Shown one piece after another: positions 42,440 through 56,170 of a DNA stretch of 64,000 bases (position 1 is its first letter; each line of letters starts with the position of its first letter). Location: assembly GCA_963930645.1 (NCBI GenBank), contig OZ005652.1, positions 320,166,244 through 320,230,243 on the forward strand. The letters run 5' to 3'. Under the pieces are notes generated by a model, which was not told where the DNA came from, did not search any database, and saw nothing but the letters and a program-made list of their open reading frames with translations. The translations under genes were made by a program, and so were the position numbers. This DNA is from Salticus scenicus. Lineage: Eukaryota; Arthropoda; Arachnida; Araneae; Salticidae.

Positions 42440-42789
42440 GTTTTAAATTCGCTGATTTTTATGAAGTGCTCGGATCAACATTCCTGATTTTATGAAGGGT
42501 TCATATTAAAATCAATGATTTTTGTAAAAGGTCAGTTTTCGGTACTCAATTTACATGAGATAAACGACAAAGAAATAAATTATTTTTATAAGTACTGATT
42601 GATAAGAAATTACACTTAATCGCAGCTAATTGCTAAAATGTGCGATTTTTTTCGCCAATAGTGGCTAAAATAGGCAAATATTTTACCGCTATTGAAAGAA
42701 TAGCCTTTTTCTCTTATTTTTTATTTTAATTAATAAAGTAAATAATTATTTTGCTGAAAATCAGCGAAATGTCTGCTTTTTGAATGTTT

Positions 42790-43093
42790 GGTTTATGAAA
42801 TATGTCTTGGAGGAATGATACAAAAGGTGACCCGTCGAGGAAAACATGAAACCAAAATCCTAATCGCAGAAGTCATTAAGTACCATAGCACAAACCAATG
42901 TTTTGGTAGACTCAATATGCCTTCTGTGATAGCTCTGCTATTGAACCCGCCATACTGAGTAGACAACAGTAACTTCATTTGCTCTGCGTGCCGTTCTCCA
43001 ATGTGGTGAACTAAAACTGTTAATCGTGAAGTGCCAACAAACGATGCTATCTACTGAAATTTGTTGTCACGTCACGCTTTTCATACCAAGTGG
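42790..43093 (-). mobile_element. Possible Tc-like terminal fragment
   Basis: The right edge on the minus strand reads TACAGGGTGTCCACTTGG, resembling Tc3/mariner-group ends. The 300 bp inward are richer in GC than the flanks, with a frame (QMKLLLSTQYGGFNSRAI) that I cannot assign. No partner end was found. Confidence 0.35.
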
Positions 43094-44456
43094 ACACCCT
43101 GTACTTTTATATAATTATTTTAGTAAATTTATGGTAGACAGCTGTTATTTATGAAAATTGTGTAATTGTTCTGCTTTTTATACTCAAGTTATAAACGCCC
43201 ATACAGTGACATGAAAAAGAAAAGTTTTGAGATAGTTATGAATATTTTGTAATATTTATGAAGAATTATACAAACAAAGTAAAATAAGTAAATAATTCTA
43301 GATGTTGCTTGTTTTTCAGTTCATTTTACACAACAATAAAACATACATTTCATATAACAATGGACATATCTTTGAGATTGTTTCAAAGATATATGTTCAA
43401 GAGAATACGAATAATAATAATTTTAGTTTAAAAGAATAATTGCTTAAAATTTCATCTAATATATTTCAATGTTATTCCTGTTTTATCTAGTTCTTCATGT
43501 AAAACTTGGTTTCATCGACTGAAATGTTTTAATAGGTTTTCATTATAATATGTATATATATATTCGTAAATCTGGAGTCTTTCTAAACATTTAGTAGTTA
43601 TTAGGCAATTAAATAAATTTGAATCAGTAAATAACTCAATAAATAAACAAAAGCGGAAATTGTAATAGGATATTTGAGTATTTCTCTCCAAGGTTGTATG
43701 TTTGTACAACGGACCACAATGTATCCGAATTCTTTTTCGCGTCTCTGTAAAAGAACCTTATGTAAAGCATGTTATTTCCAGTAACAAACACACTTTACTG
43801 ATGTACTCAAAAATGTGTAAATTTCATTTTCTTTTTATAATTTAATGCACCTCAAATAATTATCTCTCACCCAATACAGATGAGTGAACATTATTAGAAA
43901 AATTACGAATATTTAGTTTTTATGCTTTATTATAATTTTTTTAATGCATACAATATAATTTAAGAAAGATAATATAATTTGTTTATATAATTTATCTTTT
44001 ATTCTATAAGAAGAGTTTGGAGGTTATTTTAAACTTTTAACAGCAAAATTTAAAAGTGTTTATAACTTTACTTTGTTTATCTATTTGCTGGCTTTTTTTA
44101 TTTCCATAAAAATTTTAGAACTCCAAAAAAAAAAAAAAAAAAAAACCTTCCTAAAAGTAAATACTTGCCACATTATAAGTACTAAGGCTTAAATAATTTT
44201 CAACATCATTCGAAATTTTAGAAAAAGCATAACTTAACTGAAAACGCTTTTCCATCAATTTTACAGACAGATTCTGAATACTTTTGTATAGACTTGAAAT
44301 GAATAACTATAATGTTAATTGATTATATTCTACAGAAAACATCATTTATTTTATGGGAAAAGTGTTAATTTTTTCACATGTTTAACACACACATACACAC
44401 ACACAAAAAAAAATGTTGAAATGTGGTAAGAAACATGTCTTTTGTACGTAATATAT

Positions 44457-44487
<31 letters not shown>

Positions 44488-44908
44488 GTAAATTCTTATA
44501 TAAACAAGTTGCGCGACGCATGTTCAACGTTTAATGGAAAGCACTCTACGGTACAGCTAAAAAAGTTGATCGACGGTTTCAGAAAAGAAAAAGAAAGAAA
44601 ATGGAAACACGACAACCAGACAGACAAACCTAAGTACTAAACACTTGTTGGATTTGAGTTTTAGGGTGTTGTTTTACATCCAATTTTTGCACTTTAAAAC
44701 TAATTAGACCAGGACCTATAGATTAAAGTAAAATTTGTTTGAAAGTGTTAAAAATATTCCCCAGAGTATTTTCAAAGAAAGAAAGATAAATTTTATTAAC
44801 AAGTAAAATTATTTTTCTTGAAATACTGAATTATAAAAATGGTGTAATAATAAAACGAAAATAATTAAAAATTCACAGTTTTATAACTTTTGCATGTCTA
44901 TATGTTTA

Positions 44909-45125
44909 CAGACGGCATCAAAATTATTGAAGCACACATTCAAATTTTTCATATTTTCTTTTTTTTAGTTTGATTTCTAATTTTTATCAGCAACTTATTT
45001 TTTTTATAAAAGCATAAAGACTTAGATCATGGCTCGACAAATATTTACTTAAAAAAAACAGCACTAGGTGCCCATCTTTTAAATACGAATTATTGCTAGC
45101 GCTTCAATAATTTTGGTGCCGACTG
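44909..45125. mobile_element. Diverged palindromic MITE, copy in unit 1
   Basis: CAGACGGCATCAAAATTATT at the left and CGCTTCAATAATTTTGGTG...CGACTG at the right, TA at 44907-44908 and 45126-45127. It belongs with the GCGCTAG subfamily. Arms are far less complementary in the middle than in other copies. Confidence 0.75.
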
Positions 45126-45574
45126 TAAATGCTTCCAAGAATAACCTGTAAATATATATACTAATAGGAACAACAATTCTCAAAATGATTATATTTCAGT
45201 AAAGGGGTAACATTTATGAGTTTTTCTGTTTAAAACAATTTAATGTTATATCTTTAAAAATAAAATTTAATGTTAAAAGAATAGTGACAATTTAGATCAA
45301 TACAGCTGTAACTATCATTTTCTGAAATTTCGTGTGCAGCTAAACTAGATGAAATTGAAAGAAATTTTTTGTTGAAATTCTGAACTTTATTTCAACAGAC
45401 TAGAACAACTTTCAAATAATTTGAGTCAGTATATCGTGATATATGAGAATGCTACTTTTCATTCCTGTAAAACTACACCTATAAAAAATGCATCAGTTCG
45501 TGCAACGCTGACTATATTGTATGCCTTAGTAGGGTGCCTCCATAAGATAGTAATATAGGCACCCTAAGCCTTAG

Positions 45575-46692
45575 AGGTCTGCACGGGCCGGGACAAAGGC
45601 AGGGTACGGATTTTGGGTTGAACTTGGGCTGATTTTCTTCATATGGTCTCGAGCCGGGCTGATCTTGTTCTTAATATTTTTTTGCATCCTCGGGCCGAGC
45701 CGGGATCGGGCTTAATATTTTTGTGTATACTCAGACCGGGCCTATATTTCTCCGTTTCTCCGAAACTTTTTTTTTAACCTTTCTTAACCTTAATTAACGG
45801 AAAATGTAAATCATAAAGAATGTTTCTTTAGTATTTTATTTTACATAACTTTATATACTAATATGTTACCTGAAATTATGTTTTGTTCAAATTTGTTTAT
45901 AACTTCAACTTGATTCTCTGACTGTCTGTTTGTTCTCGCTTTGATTTTGGAAAATATTTTTAGTATGTCCCCAAACTGATCTATATGTTATCGAAGGTCA
46001 CAATAGCAAGTTTCCTTTTCAAAATGATATGCATGCCATAACTAATTCGCGCCCATATACAAACAAAAGAAATTAAATACGTCATACTCTATGAAGCTTT
46101 ATGAACTGTCCTAAAGTCAATAGAATCTAAGGACTATGAAAAATATTTTTAAAGATTTTTTTTCGCTACTTTTCAGGGATATTATAAATGTAATGAACTA
46201 AGCATTAATTTTCAAATGCTGAAAAGTAATTTTTTTTACTGAAAATGGTTGAATTAACAATAATGTATAGTTTACAAAGTCACACAAAACGATTCAGATA
46301 CTATACAGGATATAAATGCAAATGGATAAAAGTAAATTTTTTTAGTAGTATTAACCATTTTTAATATTTTTCTGCATTGTACCATAAAAACTTATATTTT
46401 CGATTTGATTTTCTGTCTGTTTGTGTGCCTCTCTGTCTATCCGTAATAATATCTGTTTACGTATAATAGTTTTCTAAATGATCAGTAGTTTTATTAATCG
46501 ATATTCTATTGTTTGGCTACATAAAATTTCTGAAAAGTACGATTCGAAAAATTTTTTGCACTGCAATGCCTGCAGTTATTTTAAAATAATTTTGGATCGT
46601 GCCGAGCTGGTTTTAGTTTGTATACCGGGCCGAGTACGGTTAGGAAATCATTTGCACAGGTAGGGCCTCAAAATTTCGAACCGTGCAGACCT
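45575..46692. mobile_element. 1.1-kb TIR element, AGGTCTGCACGG ends, in unit 1
   Basis: A perfect 12-bp inverted end pair at 45575-45586 and 46681-46692. GC-rich subterminal stretches (GGGCCGGGACAAAGGC, CCGAGCCGGGATCGGGC on the left; ACCGGGCCGAGTACGG on the right) contrast with an AT-rich core. GGTCTGCACGGGCC ends occur in hAT elements. No 8-bp duplication and no transposase. A GTAGGGTGCCT/AGGCACCCTA hairpin lies just outside at 45527-45566. Confidence 0.65.
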
Positions 46693-49692
46693 ACCCAGTT
46701 ATATCGTAATTGACCGTAAACGTTAGGCTTTCGCGTACTTTAAATGATTTAGTCCATCGTCAGTAATGTATAAGAATCCTTCTTTGTGTTTCTTTAGACG
46801 AATGATAAGACCTATATTCTTTTTGCGACGGTGACCTATAACGTACTTACTAGATTTGCGCTCAATCGAGTAAAGTATTTGGAGTTATTGTGTTAACTTG
46901 CATATACGAACACAGACATTGTTAAATGTATTACTGAAAATAGAAAAATGAGTTCAGGAGAACTTAAAATGTATAAATACATAAAAATCATGTAGTCGAA
47001 TATTTTCCTTATAATGAAATTTTTCGCATCTGTTGTGTGTTGGAAAAGCAAATTAAAGAAATTATGAACGGTATACTAAAAAAAATCCTTGTACTTTCAT
47101 TCTAAGACAGAATAAATAAACTTCTAAGAACTTTTTACAATTTTATTTCACTTAATATTGGCTACAAAAATTATTATAGCGCAGAAGTCTATTTAAAACT
47201 GTTTAATATACTACATAAATTAAAAAGAATTTTTAAGGTTATTATGTAAAAATCACATAGCATTTAAAATCGAATTATTATAGCAAAATTATACTAATAG
47301 TTTTCAAAAGTGCATTTTGATTCTAAGCCTGATGTAAAAGACTATGAGGTCATTCGCATTCATAGACTGCCCTTTTGTCTATGAAATGAAAGCAATGAAA
47401 ATTTATGAGAAATAATTTCGCCTAATAGCTCTTTTGAAAGACAGACCAAGAGCAGGTTTCAGAAGTTTTATTTACATTATAAAGGTAATAAGACTTATTC
47501 GTTATTTATTTGCGAGCTTCACTGTTATAATAGAAAAGAAATATCAGATGTAGACAATGAAATGGTTATTTGCTCGACCTCATAACAATAGATTTAAAAA
47601 ACCGAATAGCTTAGAACAAGTTTAAAGAATGAACACTGGAATGTTGAAACAACAGTTCGTGAGTAGATGAAAATAATCAGAGGTCTTTGTGGTCTGAATT
47701 CTGTTGCTTAAAGTAAAATGAAAAATAAATATTATTACATAACAACAAATATAAGTACCATTATTTTTTTCATATAGTGATATGAAATAAAGCAATTCTG
47801 CATGTTTCAGTATTGTTTTAGAAGACATTAAGGTTTGTTTTATTTAGAAGTTAAAATTGTAAAAAATTATTATTTTTATATGATACCATAAATAAAACTA
47901 AATAACAATATTTTATGCATATTTTTATTTTTTTACTTTGTGTAATTTTTAGCAAAATATCACCCACCTGTTTTTGTCTTACATTTTACAGTTCAAATTT
48001 CCTACAATTTGTTCTTGGCACATTTCATCCTGAGTTAAATTTGTTGTATCTAAGCTAAATATAAGTAAAATAAGTAAATAATTCTAGATGTTGCTTGTTT
48101 TTCAGTTCATTTTACACAACAATAAAACATACATTTCATATAACAATGGACATATCTTTGAGATTGTTTCAAAGATATATGTTCAAGAGAATACGAATAA
48201 TAATAATTTTAGTTTAAAAGAATAATTGCTTAAAATTTCATCTAATATATTTCAATGTTATTCCTGTTTTATCTAGTTCTTCATGTAAAACTTGGTTTCA
48301 TCGACTGAAATGTTTTAATAGGTTTTCATTATAATATGTATATATATATTCGTAAATCTGGAGTCTTTCTAAACATTTAGTAGTTATTAGGCAATTAAAT
48401 AAATTTGAATCAGTAAATAACTCAATAAATAAACAAAAGCGGAAATTGTAATAGGATATTTGAGTATTTCTCTCCAAGGTTGTATGTTTGTACAACGGAC
48501 CACAATGTATCCGAATTCTTTTTCGCGTCTCTGTAAAAGAACCTTATGTAAAGCATGTTATTTCCAGTAACAAACACACTTTACTGATGTACTCAAAAAT
48601 GTGTAAATTTCATTTTCTTTTTATAATTTAATGCACCTCAAATAATTATCTCTCACCCAATACAGATGAGTGAACATTATTAGAAAAATTACGAATATTT
48701 AGTTTTTATGCTTTATTATAATTTTTTTAATGCATACAATATAATTTAAGAAAGATAATATAATTTGTTTATATAATTTATCTTTTATTCTATAAGAAGA
48801 GTTTGGAGGTTATTTTAAACTTTTAACAGCAAAATTTAAAAGTGTTTATAACTTTACTTTGTTTATCTATTTGCTGGCTTTTTTTATTTCCATAAAAATT
48901 TTAGAACTCCAAAAAAAAAAAAAAAAAAAACCTTCCTAAAAGTAAATACTTGCCACATTATAAGTACTAAGGCTTAAATAATTTTCAACATCATTCGAAA
49001 TTTTAGAAAAAGCATAACTTAACTGAAAACGCTTTTCCATCAATTTTACAGACAGATTCTGAATACTTTTGTATAGACTTGAAATGAATAACTATAATGT
49101 TAATTGATTATATTCTACAGAAAACATCATTTATTTTATGGGAAAAGTGTTAATTTTTTCACATGTTTAACACACACATACACACACACAAAAAAAAATG
49201 TTGAAATGTGGTAAGAAACATGTCTTTTGTACGTAATATATCCCTTTTTTTTTTTTTTTTTTTTTTTTTTTGTAAATTCTTATATAAACAAGTTGCGCGA
49301 CGCATGTTCAACGTTTAATGGAAAGCACTCTACGGTACAGCTAAAAAAGTTGATCGACGGTTTCAGAAAAGAAAAAGAAAGAAAATGGAAACACGACAAC
49401 CAGACAGACAAACCTAAGTACTAAACACTTGTTGGATTTGAGTTTTAGGGTGTTGTTTTACATCCAATTTTTGCACTTTAAAACTAATTAGACCAGGACC
49501 TATAGATTAAAGTAAAATTTGTTTGAAAGTGTTAAAAATATTCCCCAGAGTATTTTCAAAGAAAGAAAGATAAATTTTATTAACAAGTAAAATTATTTTT
49601 CTTGAAATACTGAATTATAAAAATGGTGTAATAATAAAACGAAAATAATTAAAAATTCACAGTTTTATAACTTTTGCATGTCTATATGTTTA

Positions 49693-49909
49693 CAGACGGC
49701 ATCAAAATTATTGAAGCACACATTCAAATTTTTCATATTTTCTTTTTTTTAGTTTGATTTCTAATTTTTATCAGCAACTTATTTTTTTTATAAAAGCATA
49801 AAGACTTAGATCATGGCTCGACAAATATTTACTTAAAAAAAACAGCACTAGGTGCCCATCTTTTAAATACGAATTATTGCTAGCGCTTCAATAATTTTGG
49901 TGCCGACTG
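49693..49909. mobile_element. Diverged palindromic MITE, copy in unit 2
   Basis: Exact counterpart of 44909-45125 produced by the tandem duplication and not by a second transposition. Confidence 0.75.
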
Positions 49910-50358
49910 TAAATGCTTCCAAGAATAACCTGTAAATATATATACTAATAGGAACAACAATTCTCAAAATGATTATATTTCAGTAAAGGGGTAACATTTA
50001 TGAGTTTTTCTGTTTAAAACAATTTAATGTTATATCTTTAAAAATAAAATTTAATGTTAAAAGAATAGTGACAATTTAGATCAATACAGCTGTAACTATC
50101 ATTTTCTGAAATTTCGTGTGCAGCTAAACTAGATGAAATTGAAAGAAATTTTTTGTTGAAATTCAGAACTTTATTTCAACAGACTAGAACAACTTTCAAA
50201 TAATTTGAGTCAGTATATCGTGATATATGAGAATGCTACTTTTCATTCCTGTAAAACTACACCTATAAAAAATGCATCAGTTCGTGCAACGCTGACTATA
50301 TTGTATGCCTTAGTAGGGTGCCTCCATAAGATAGTAATATAGGCACCCTAAGCCTTAG

Positions 50359-51476
50359 AGGTCTGCACGGGCCGGGACAAAGGCAGGGTACGGACTTTGG
50401 GTTGAACTTGGGCTGATTTTCTTCATATGGTCTCGAGCCGGGCTGATCTTGTTCTTAATATTTTTTTGCATCCTCGGGCCGAGCCGGGATCGGGCTTAAT
50501 ATTTTTGTGTATACTCAGACCGGGCCTATATTTCTCCGTTTCTCCGAAACTTTTTTTTTAACCTTTCTTAACCTTAATTAACGGAAAATGTAAATCATAA
50601 AGAATGTTTCTTTAGTATTTTATTTTACATAACTTTATATACTAATATGTTACCTGAAATTATGTTTTGTTCAAATTTGTTTATAACTTCAACTTGATTC
50701 TCTGACTGTCTGTTTGTTCTCGCTTTGATTTTGGAAAATATTTTTAGTATGTCCCCAAACTGATCTATATGTTATCGAAGGTCACAATAGCAAGTTTCCT
50801 TTTCAAAATGATATGCATGCCATAACTAATTCGCGCCCATATACAAACAAAAGAAATTAAATACGTCATACTCTATGAAGCTTTATGAACTGTCCTAAAG
50901 TCAATAGAATCTAAGGACTATGAAAAATATTTTTAAAGATTTTTTTTCGCTACTTTTCAGGGATATTATAAATGTAATGAACTAAGCATTAATTTTCAAA
51001 TGCTGAAAAGTAATTTTTTTTACTGAAAATGGTTGAATTAACAATAATGTATAGTTTACAAAGTCACACAAAACGATTCAGATACTATACAGGATATAAA
51101 TGCAAATGGATAAAAGTAAATTTTTTTAGTAGTATTAACCATTTTTAATATTTTTCTGCATTGTACCATAAAAACTTATATTTTCGATTTGATTTTCTGT
51201 CTGTTTGTGTGCCTCTCTGTCTATCCGTAATAATATCTGTTTACGTATAATAGTTTTCTAAATGATCAGTAGTTTTATTAATCGATATTCTATTGTTTGG
51301 CTACATAAAATTTCTGAAAAGTACGATTCGAAAAATTTTTTGCACTGCAATGCCTGCAGTTATTTTAAAATAATTTTGGATCGTGCCGAGCTGGTTTTAG
51401 TTTGTATACCGGGCCGAGTACGGTTAGGAAATCATTTGCACAGGTAGGGCCTCAAAATTTCGAACCGTGCAGACCT
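50359..51476. mobile_element. 1.1-kb TIR element, AGGTCTGCACGG ends, in unit 2
   Basis: Exact counterpart of 45575-46692, including the 12-bp inverted ends. Confidence 0.65.
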
Positions 51477-52846
51477 ACCCAGTTATATCGTAATTGACCG
51501 TAAACGTTAGGCTTTCGCGTACTTTAAATGATTTAGTCCATCGTCAGTAATGTATAAGAATCCTTCTTTGTGTTTCTTTAGACGAATGATAAGACCTATA
51601 TTCTTTTTGCGACGGTGACCTATAACGTACTTACTAGATTTGCGCTCAATCGAGTAAAGTATTTGGAGTTATTGTGTTAACTTGCATATACGAACACAGA
51701 CATTGTTAAATGTATTACTGAAAATAGAAAAATGAGTTCAGGAGAACTTAAAATGTATAAATACATAAAAATCATGTAGTCGAATATTTTCCTTATAATG
51801 AAATTTTTCGCATCTGTTGTGTGTTGGAAAAGCAAATTAAAGAAATTATGAACGGTATACTAAAAAAAATCCTTGTACTTTCATTCTAAGACAGAATAAA
51901 TAAACTTCTAAGAACTTTTTACAATTTTATTTCACTTAATATTGGCTACAAAAATTATTATAGCGCAGAAGTCTATTTAAAACTGTTTAATATACTACAT
52001 AAATTAAAAAGAATTTTTAAGGTTATTATGTAAAAATCACATAGCATTTAAAATCGAATTATTATAGCAAAATTATACTAATAGTTTTCAAAAGTGCATT
52101 TTGATTCTAAGCCTGATGTAAAAGACTATGAGGTCATTCGCATTCATAGACTGCCCTTTTGTCTATGAAATGAAAGCAATGAAAATTTATGAGAAATAAT
52201 TTCGCCTAATAGCTCTTTTGAAAGACAGACCAAGAGCAGGTTTCAGAAGTTTTATTTACATTATAAAGGTAATAAGACTTATTCGTTATTTATTTGCGAG
52301 CTTCACTGTTATAATAGAAAAGAAATATCAGATGTAGACAATGAAATGGTTATTTGCTCGACCTCATAACAATAGATTTAAAAAACCGAATAGCTTAGAA
52401 CAAGTTTAAAGAATGAACACTGGAATGTTGAAACAACAGTTCGTGAGTAGATGAAAATAATCAGAGGTCTTTGTGGTCTGAATTCTGTTGCTTAAAGTAA
52501 AATGAAAAATAAATATTATTACATAACAACAAATATAAGTACCATTATTTTTTTCATATAGTGATATGAAATAAAGCAATTCTGCATGTTTCAGTATTGT
52601 TTTAGAAGACATTAAGGTTTGTTTTATTTAGAAGTTAAAATTGTAAAAAATTATTATTTTTATATGATACCATAAATAAAACTAAATAACAATATTTTAT
52701 GCATATTTTTATTTTTTTACTTTGTGTAATTTTTAGCAAAATATCACCCACCTGTTTTTGTCTTACATTTTACAGTTCAAATTTCCTACAATTTGTTCTT
52801 GGCACATTTCATCCTGAGTTAAATTTGTTGTATCTAAGCTAAATAA

Positions 52847-53279
52847 GGTTATACTTATTTTATAGTAATAGCGTATATTAAAATCTTACTATATGTCAGT
52901 ACTTCTTAGTTATTCCTTCAAGAAAATGGGAAATTAATAGTAGAAATAGTCTTTAAATATTCATAAGAATAAGACTTTTAGTTGTAGTTCTCGGTCTGAT
53001 CAGCCCAAGAGCCTAGAGATCAAAAAAGGAATTAGCCCTAGAGTCCAAAAATTTCGTTGATCAACAAACTCAATGCCAAACGCAGTAGTGTCTGATATCA
53101 CCACAACTCTAAAAACTATAATTTTAACTCCTTAAAGAGAAGCTAACTTATGATTTTTTTTAAAATCTGCTGTAGATTCAAATAGAATTTTTCTATTATT
53201 GTACGTAAAAAAAAAAAAAAAAGAGAGAAAAGAAAATTAAATTGTTTCTTAAAAGTAGCCAATATATATATATATGTAT
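52847..53279. other. Spacer with poly-A and (TA)n
   Basis: The segment 52975-53105 has less biased composition but no recognisable content. An A-run lies near 53207-53222. Confidence 0.5.
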
Positions 53280-53517
53280 CAGTGTTGGGCATAATTGATT
53301 AAAAAGTAATTGAATTCCAAAGGAATTACAATTAAATTATAATTATAATTAATTGATTACAAGTAAATTGAATTATTACAAATAAATTGAATAAGTAATT
53401 CAATTTATTTGTAATCAATTGTTTGTTAATTTATTGACAGTAAAATAATTATAATTGTAATTTAATTGTAATTCAATTGTAATGCAATTACTTTTTAATC
53501 AATTATGCCCAACACTG
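53280..53517. mobile_element. hAT-like MITE, CAGTGTTGGGC ends
   Basis: Inverted ends of 33 bp (CAGTGTTGGGCATAATTGAT inward) are fully complementary. The interior is a chain of AATTGAATTA-like motifs forming more hairpins. The flanks repeat ATATATGTAT on both sides, but in AT-rich context. Confidence 0.8.
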
Positions 53518-53578
53518 ATATATGTATATTAAAAATTCGTATTTTAAATGGAAACGACTGTTACGTTAAATGCTAATC

Positions 53579-53582
<4 letters not shown>

Positions 53583-53658
<76 letters not shown>
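53583..53658. repeat. (AT)n microsatellite
   Basis: About 37 AT units. Overlapping open frames on both strands are artefacts. Confidence 0.95.
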
Positions 53659-53732
53659 ACGAGTACACTTTCAGAAACGATAATGAATGAAGAAAGAACT
53701 AAAGTAATCAAATCAAAGAACACTTTTTGGTA

Positions 53733-53947
53733 CAGTCGGTAACAAAAGTCTCCGAACACTAGCAAAAATTCCTATATAAAAAAGTACACTTAATACAGTT
53801 TTGTTAAATAAATCCTTGTCAAATCCTGTTCTTAATCAGTCTAAAAACAGGATTCGACAAGGCTTTATTTAACAAAACAGTATTAAGTGTACTTTTTTAT
53901 ATAGGAATTTTTGCTAGTGTTCGGTCGGAGACTTTTGTTACCGACTG
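53733..53947. mobile_element. Palindromic Tc1/mariner MITE, copy 7
   Basis: CAGTCGGTAACAAAAGTC at the left, complementary right arm, TA at 53731-53732 and 53948-53949. A 4-bp TCGG duplication near the right end breaks perfect symmetry. Confidence 0.9.
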
Positions 53948-53949
53948 TA

Positions 53950-54881
53950 GATCAGTACAAAAATTGATCGATCGTACTCATTATTCTACTAATTACATCT
54001 GCCATAGCATGGGATGGCCATGATACACGCATATTTGATAAGAATGAACAACAATAAAATAAATAATAATAATAAAAGAAAAAAAAAAGAACATGAAAAA
54101 ATGAAATTGTATTTTCTAATTATTTTTATCGTTTTGTGTCCCTGAACTTAATAGGCTTGAAAATATTAACACGTTCTTACTGTACGTACAAAACTTCTAT
54201 TATTGTTCATAAAGGAATTTTGTTTATACAAAAGGACTTTTACTAATCCGTTAATCAAAATATCTTATAGAGGAATATTTCTAGGCTATTAATATAATTA
54301 TTTAAATAAAGAAATTGTTTATTAATAACTTATTTATGGTAAAATTTTCTAACGACTGAAATAGTTACAACTCTATTAGATTTGCGAAGTTTTCATATTT
54401 TCTTCAATTACAGACACTCACGTACTCTATTTTCTATTAAGTTTTTTATTTAATTGCATTTCATGGTTAAATATCAATTGGAAAATTGTCTTGATAATTG
54501 TTTTTCCAGTTTTATAATTTTCCCAGGAAATTATGTAATTTATGTACTACGTGCAAATCTTTTAGATAAAACTTCGTATAATACATTCTAAAAATGTAAA
54601 GAAATAAAATGCAAAAGAAGTGTGGTTTTATATGAAAATGATTAAATCCCTACTGACTATCTTTTTGGTTTGAATCACAAAATTTATATGTTTTATAATT
54701 ATAACTATCACAAACAATATTTATCTAAAATAATAAGTTGACGTTTAAAATTATAAAAGTTTATTTAATTTGTTATGATTCTGTTGTCTCAAATAGGCAA
54801 TGTTATGAAATATCAGATGCAGTTTCATCCTCGCTGACATCAATATAAAATATTGATATAATAAAAAGGGGTAACTCATAT
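53950..54881. other. AT-rich stretch, nothing recognised
   Basis: No terminal motif, tandem repeat or credible frame. Confidence 0.5.
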
Positions 54882-54885
54882 TTAA

Positions 54886-55112
54886 CCCGTTAGTAGACGC
54901 TATAGACAGCGCCACCTATTACAGATTGCGCACTTTTTATTTAACTCTCACCAATAATTTTAAGAAGTGATGTGATCGGCGTTCCTTCGATTTTATTCAC
55001 CTTTTATGTATATCAATGCTCTTTCTAAAAATTTTTGGGGACTATTGATTAAAAAAATCTGGCAACACTGAAACATGGGCGGCAAATCGACCAACTAGCA
55101 ACTACTTACGGG
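54886..55112. mobile_element. piggyBac-like MITE, CCCGTTAGTAG ends
   Basis: TTAA at 54882-54885 and 55113-55116 flank CCCGTTAGTAG and, inverted, CCCGTAAGTAG. The 227-bp interior has no coding capacity. Confidence 0.6.
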
Positions 55113-55116
55113 TTAA

Positions 55117-56168
55117 TATTTGTGGCTAGTACAAAACTTTTTTTTTTAAATCTTTATATTATGCCTAAGCGATACTGAAGAATTTTTCTTAGTTTAATAA
55201 ATCTCTGTTATTCTGAATTAAATGTTGCGGCTGGAAAAACCGAGTAATCAGTAATTAAATAATTAGAACAATCATTGTATTACAGATCAATCTTGTAAAT
55301 AAAAATTTCCATACAAGTACTTTCTGTTTAATAGCAATCTAAACTTAACATATATTGAAAATAAAATAACTTTTACAATGCAAATTGCTTTTAAATGTAT
55401 ATATATTGCTTATATACTTTTAGAACTGCAAGTTGAGAACAAATAACTAACTAACTAAATATATATATGTATATTTTAGTTTTAATTTAATTTATTTATT
55501 ACACTGATTAGTTATAAAATTATTTATTATAATTATTAATATTTTAAATTTATGTCAGTTAAATAGTTTTCTTTTCTTTTACCCTAACTTCTACTTTCAA
55601 TGAATATACCTTTTAAACTTATATGTCATTGTCTATTAAGACCATATATTAATTTTTGTGTGTAGATGATTATCCTTTTTCCGTGAGTAATTTTTTTTTG
55701 CAAAATTTATTTTTCTTTCCCATTAATAATTAGATTAAAATTATTTTGAATTCTTATTAAATGGGCTTGATCTGTATACGTGAAAAAGAGCATTGCAATT
55801 TGTAAAAGTTTTTGACTATATGCTTACAAATAGACAAAAAAGAAATCACCTATTTTTGCGTACAATATTCAGTCATTAAACCTGATGAAGTGTTGAGTAT
55901 TGTATACTTTCATTATTTGGATTTTAATTATTTATTTATTTTTATTAAATCTTCCATTACTTCATATGATATTTTTTTTCCCGTGAAATATTTGAAAAAG
56001 TATTCATACATATAAATAAATATATATATGTATAGCTATATTTATTGCACACTTGTTTGCGTGCTGTCAGATATTACAAATAATTAAACAAATGCTGTTT
56101 ATGGGAAGTATTTCAACATGAGAATACTCAAATAAAAGTAAAACAAATACAGATATCTTTTTCTCATG
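55117..56168. other. AT-rich stretch, nothing recognised
   Basis: Short AT microsatellites only. The 67-codon frame at 55812-56015 has no recognisable domain. Confidence 0.5.
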
Positions 56169-56170
56169 TA

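Larger units (their letters stand above)
43277..48062. repeat. 4.79-kb tandem duplication, unit 1
   Basis: Identical along its length to 48063-52846 except for changes at 45380 (T to A) and 45610 (T to C) and single-base length differences in the A-run near 44125 and the T-run near 44460. It contains a diverged palindromic MITE, a GC-ended TIR element and AT-rich filler, but no gene. Small frames at 43512-43709, 46478-46663 and 47622-47828 repeat in unit 2 simply because the DNA is duplicated. Confidence 0.95.
48063..52846. repeat. 4.79-kb tandem duplication, unit 2
   Basis: A head-to-tail copy of 43277-48062. The offset is 4786 bp at the left and 4784 bp after the two homopolymer differences. 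The junction reads CTAAATATAAGTAAAATAAG, with two extra bases or short microhomology between the ends. Confidence 0.95.

Noticed and set aside
43512..43709. Identical 65-codon frames at 43512 and 48298 suggesting a conserved duplicated gene
   Set aside because: Identity is explained by the recent tandem duplication of the whole 4.79-kb unit, including non-coding sequence; it is not evidence of selection.
53544..53765. Frames on both strands with YIYIYI repeats
   Set aside because: Pure translation of the (AT)n microsatellite.
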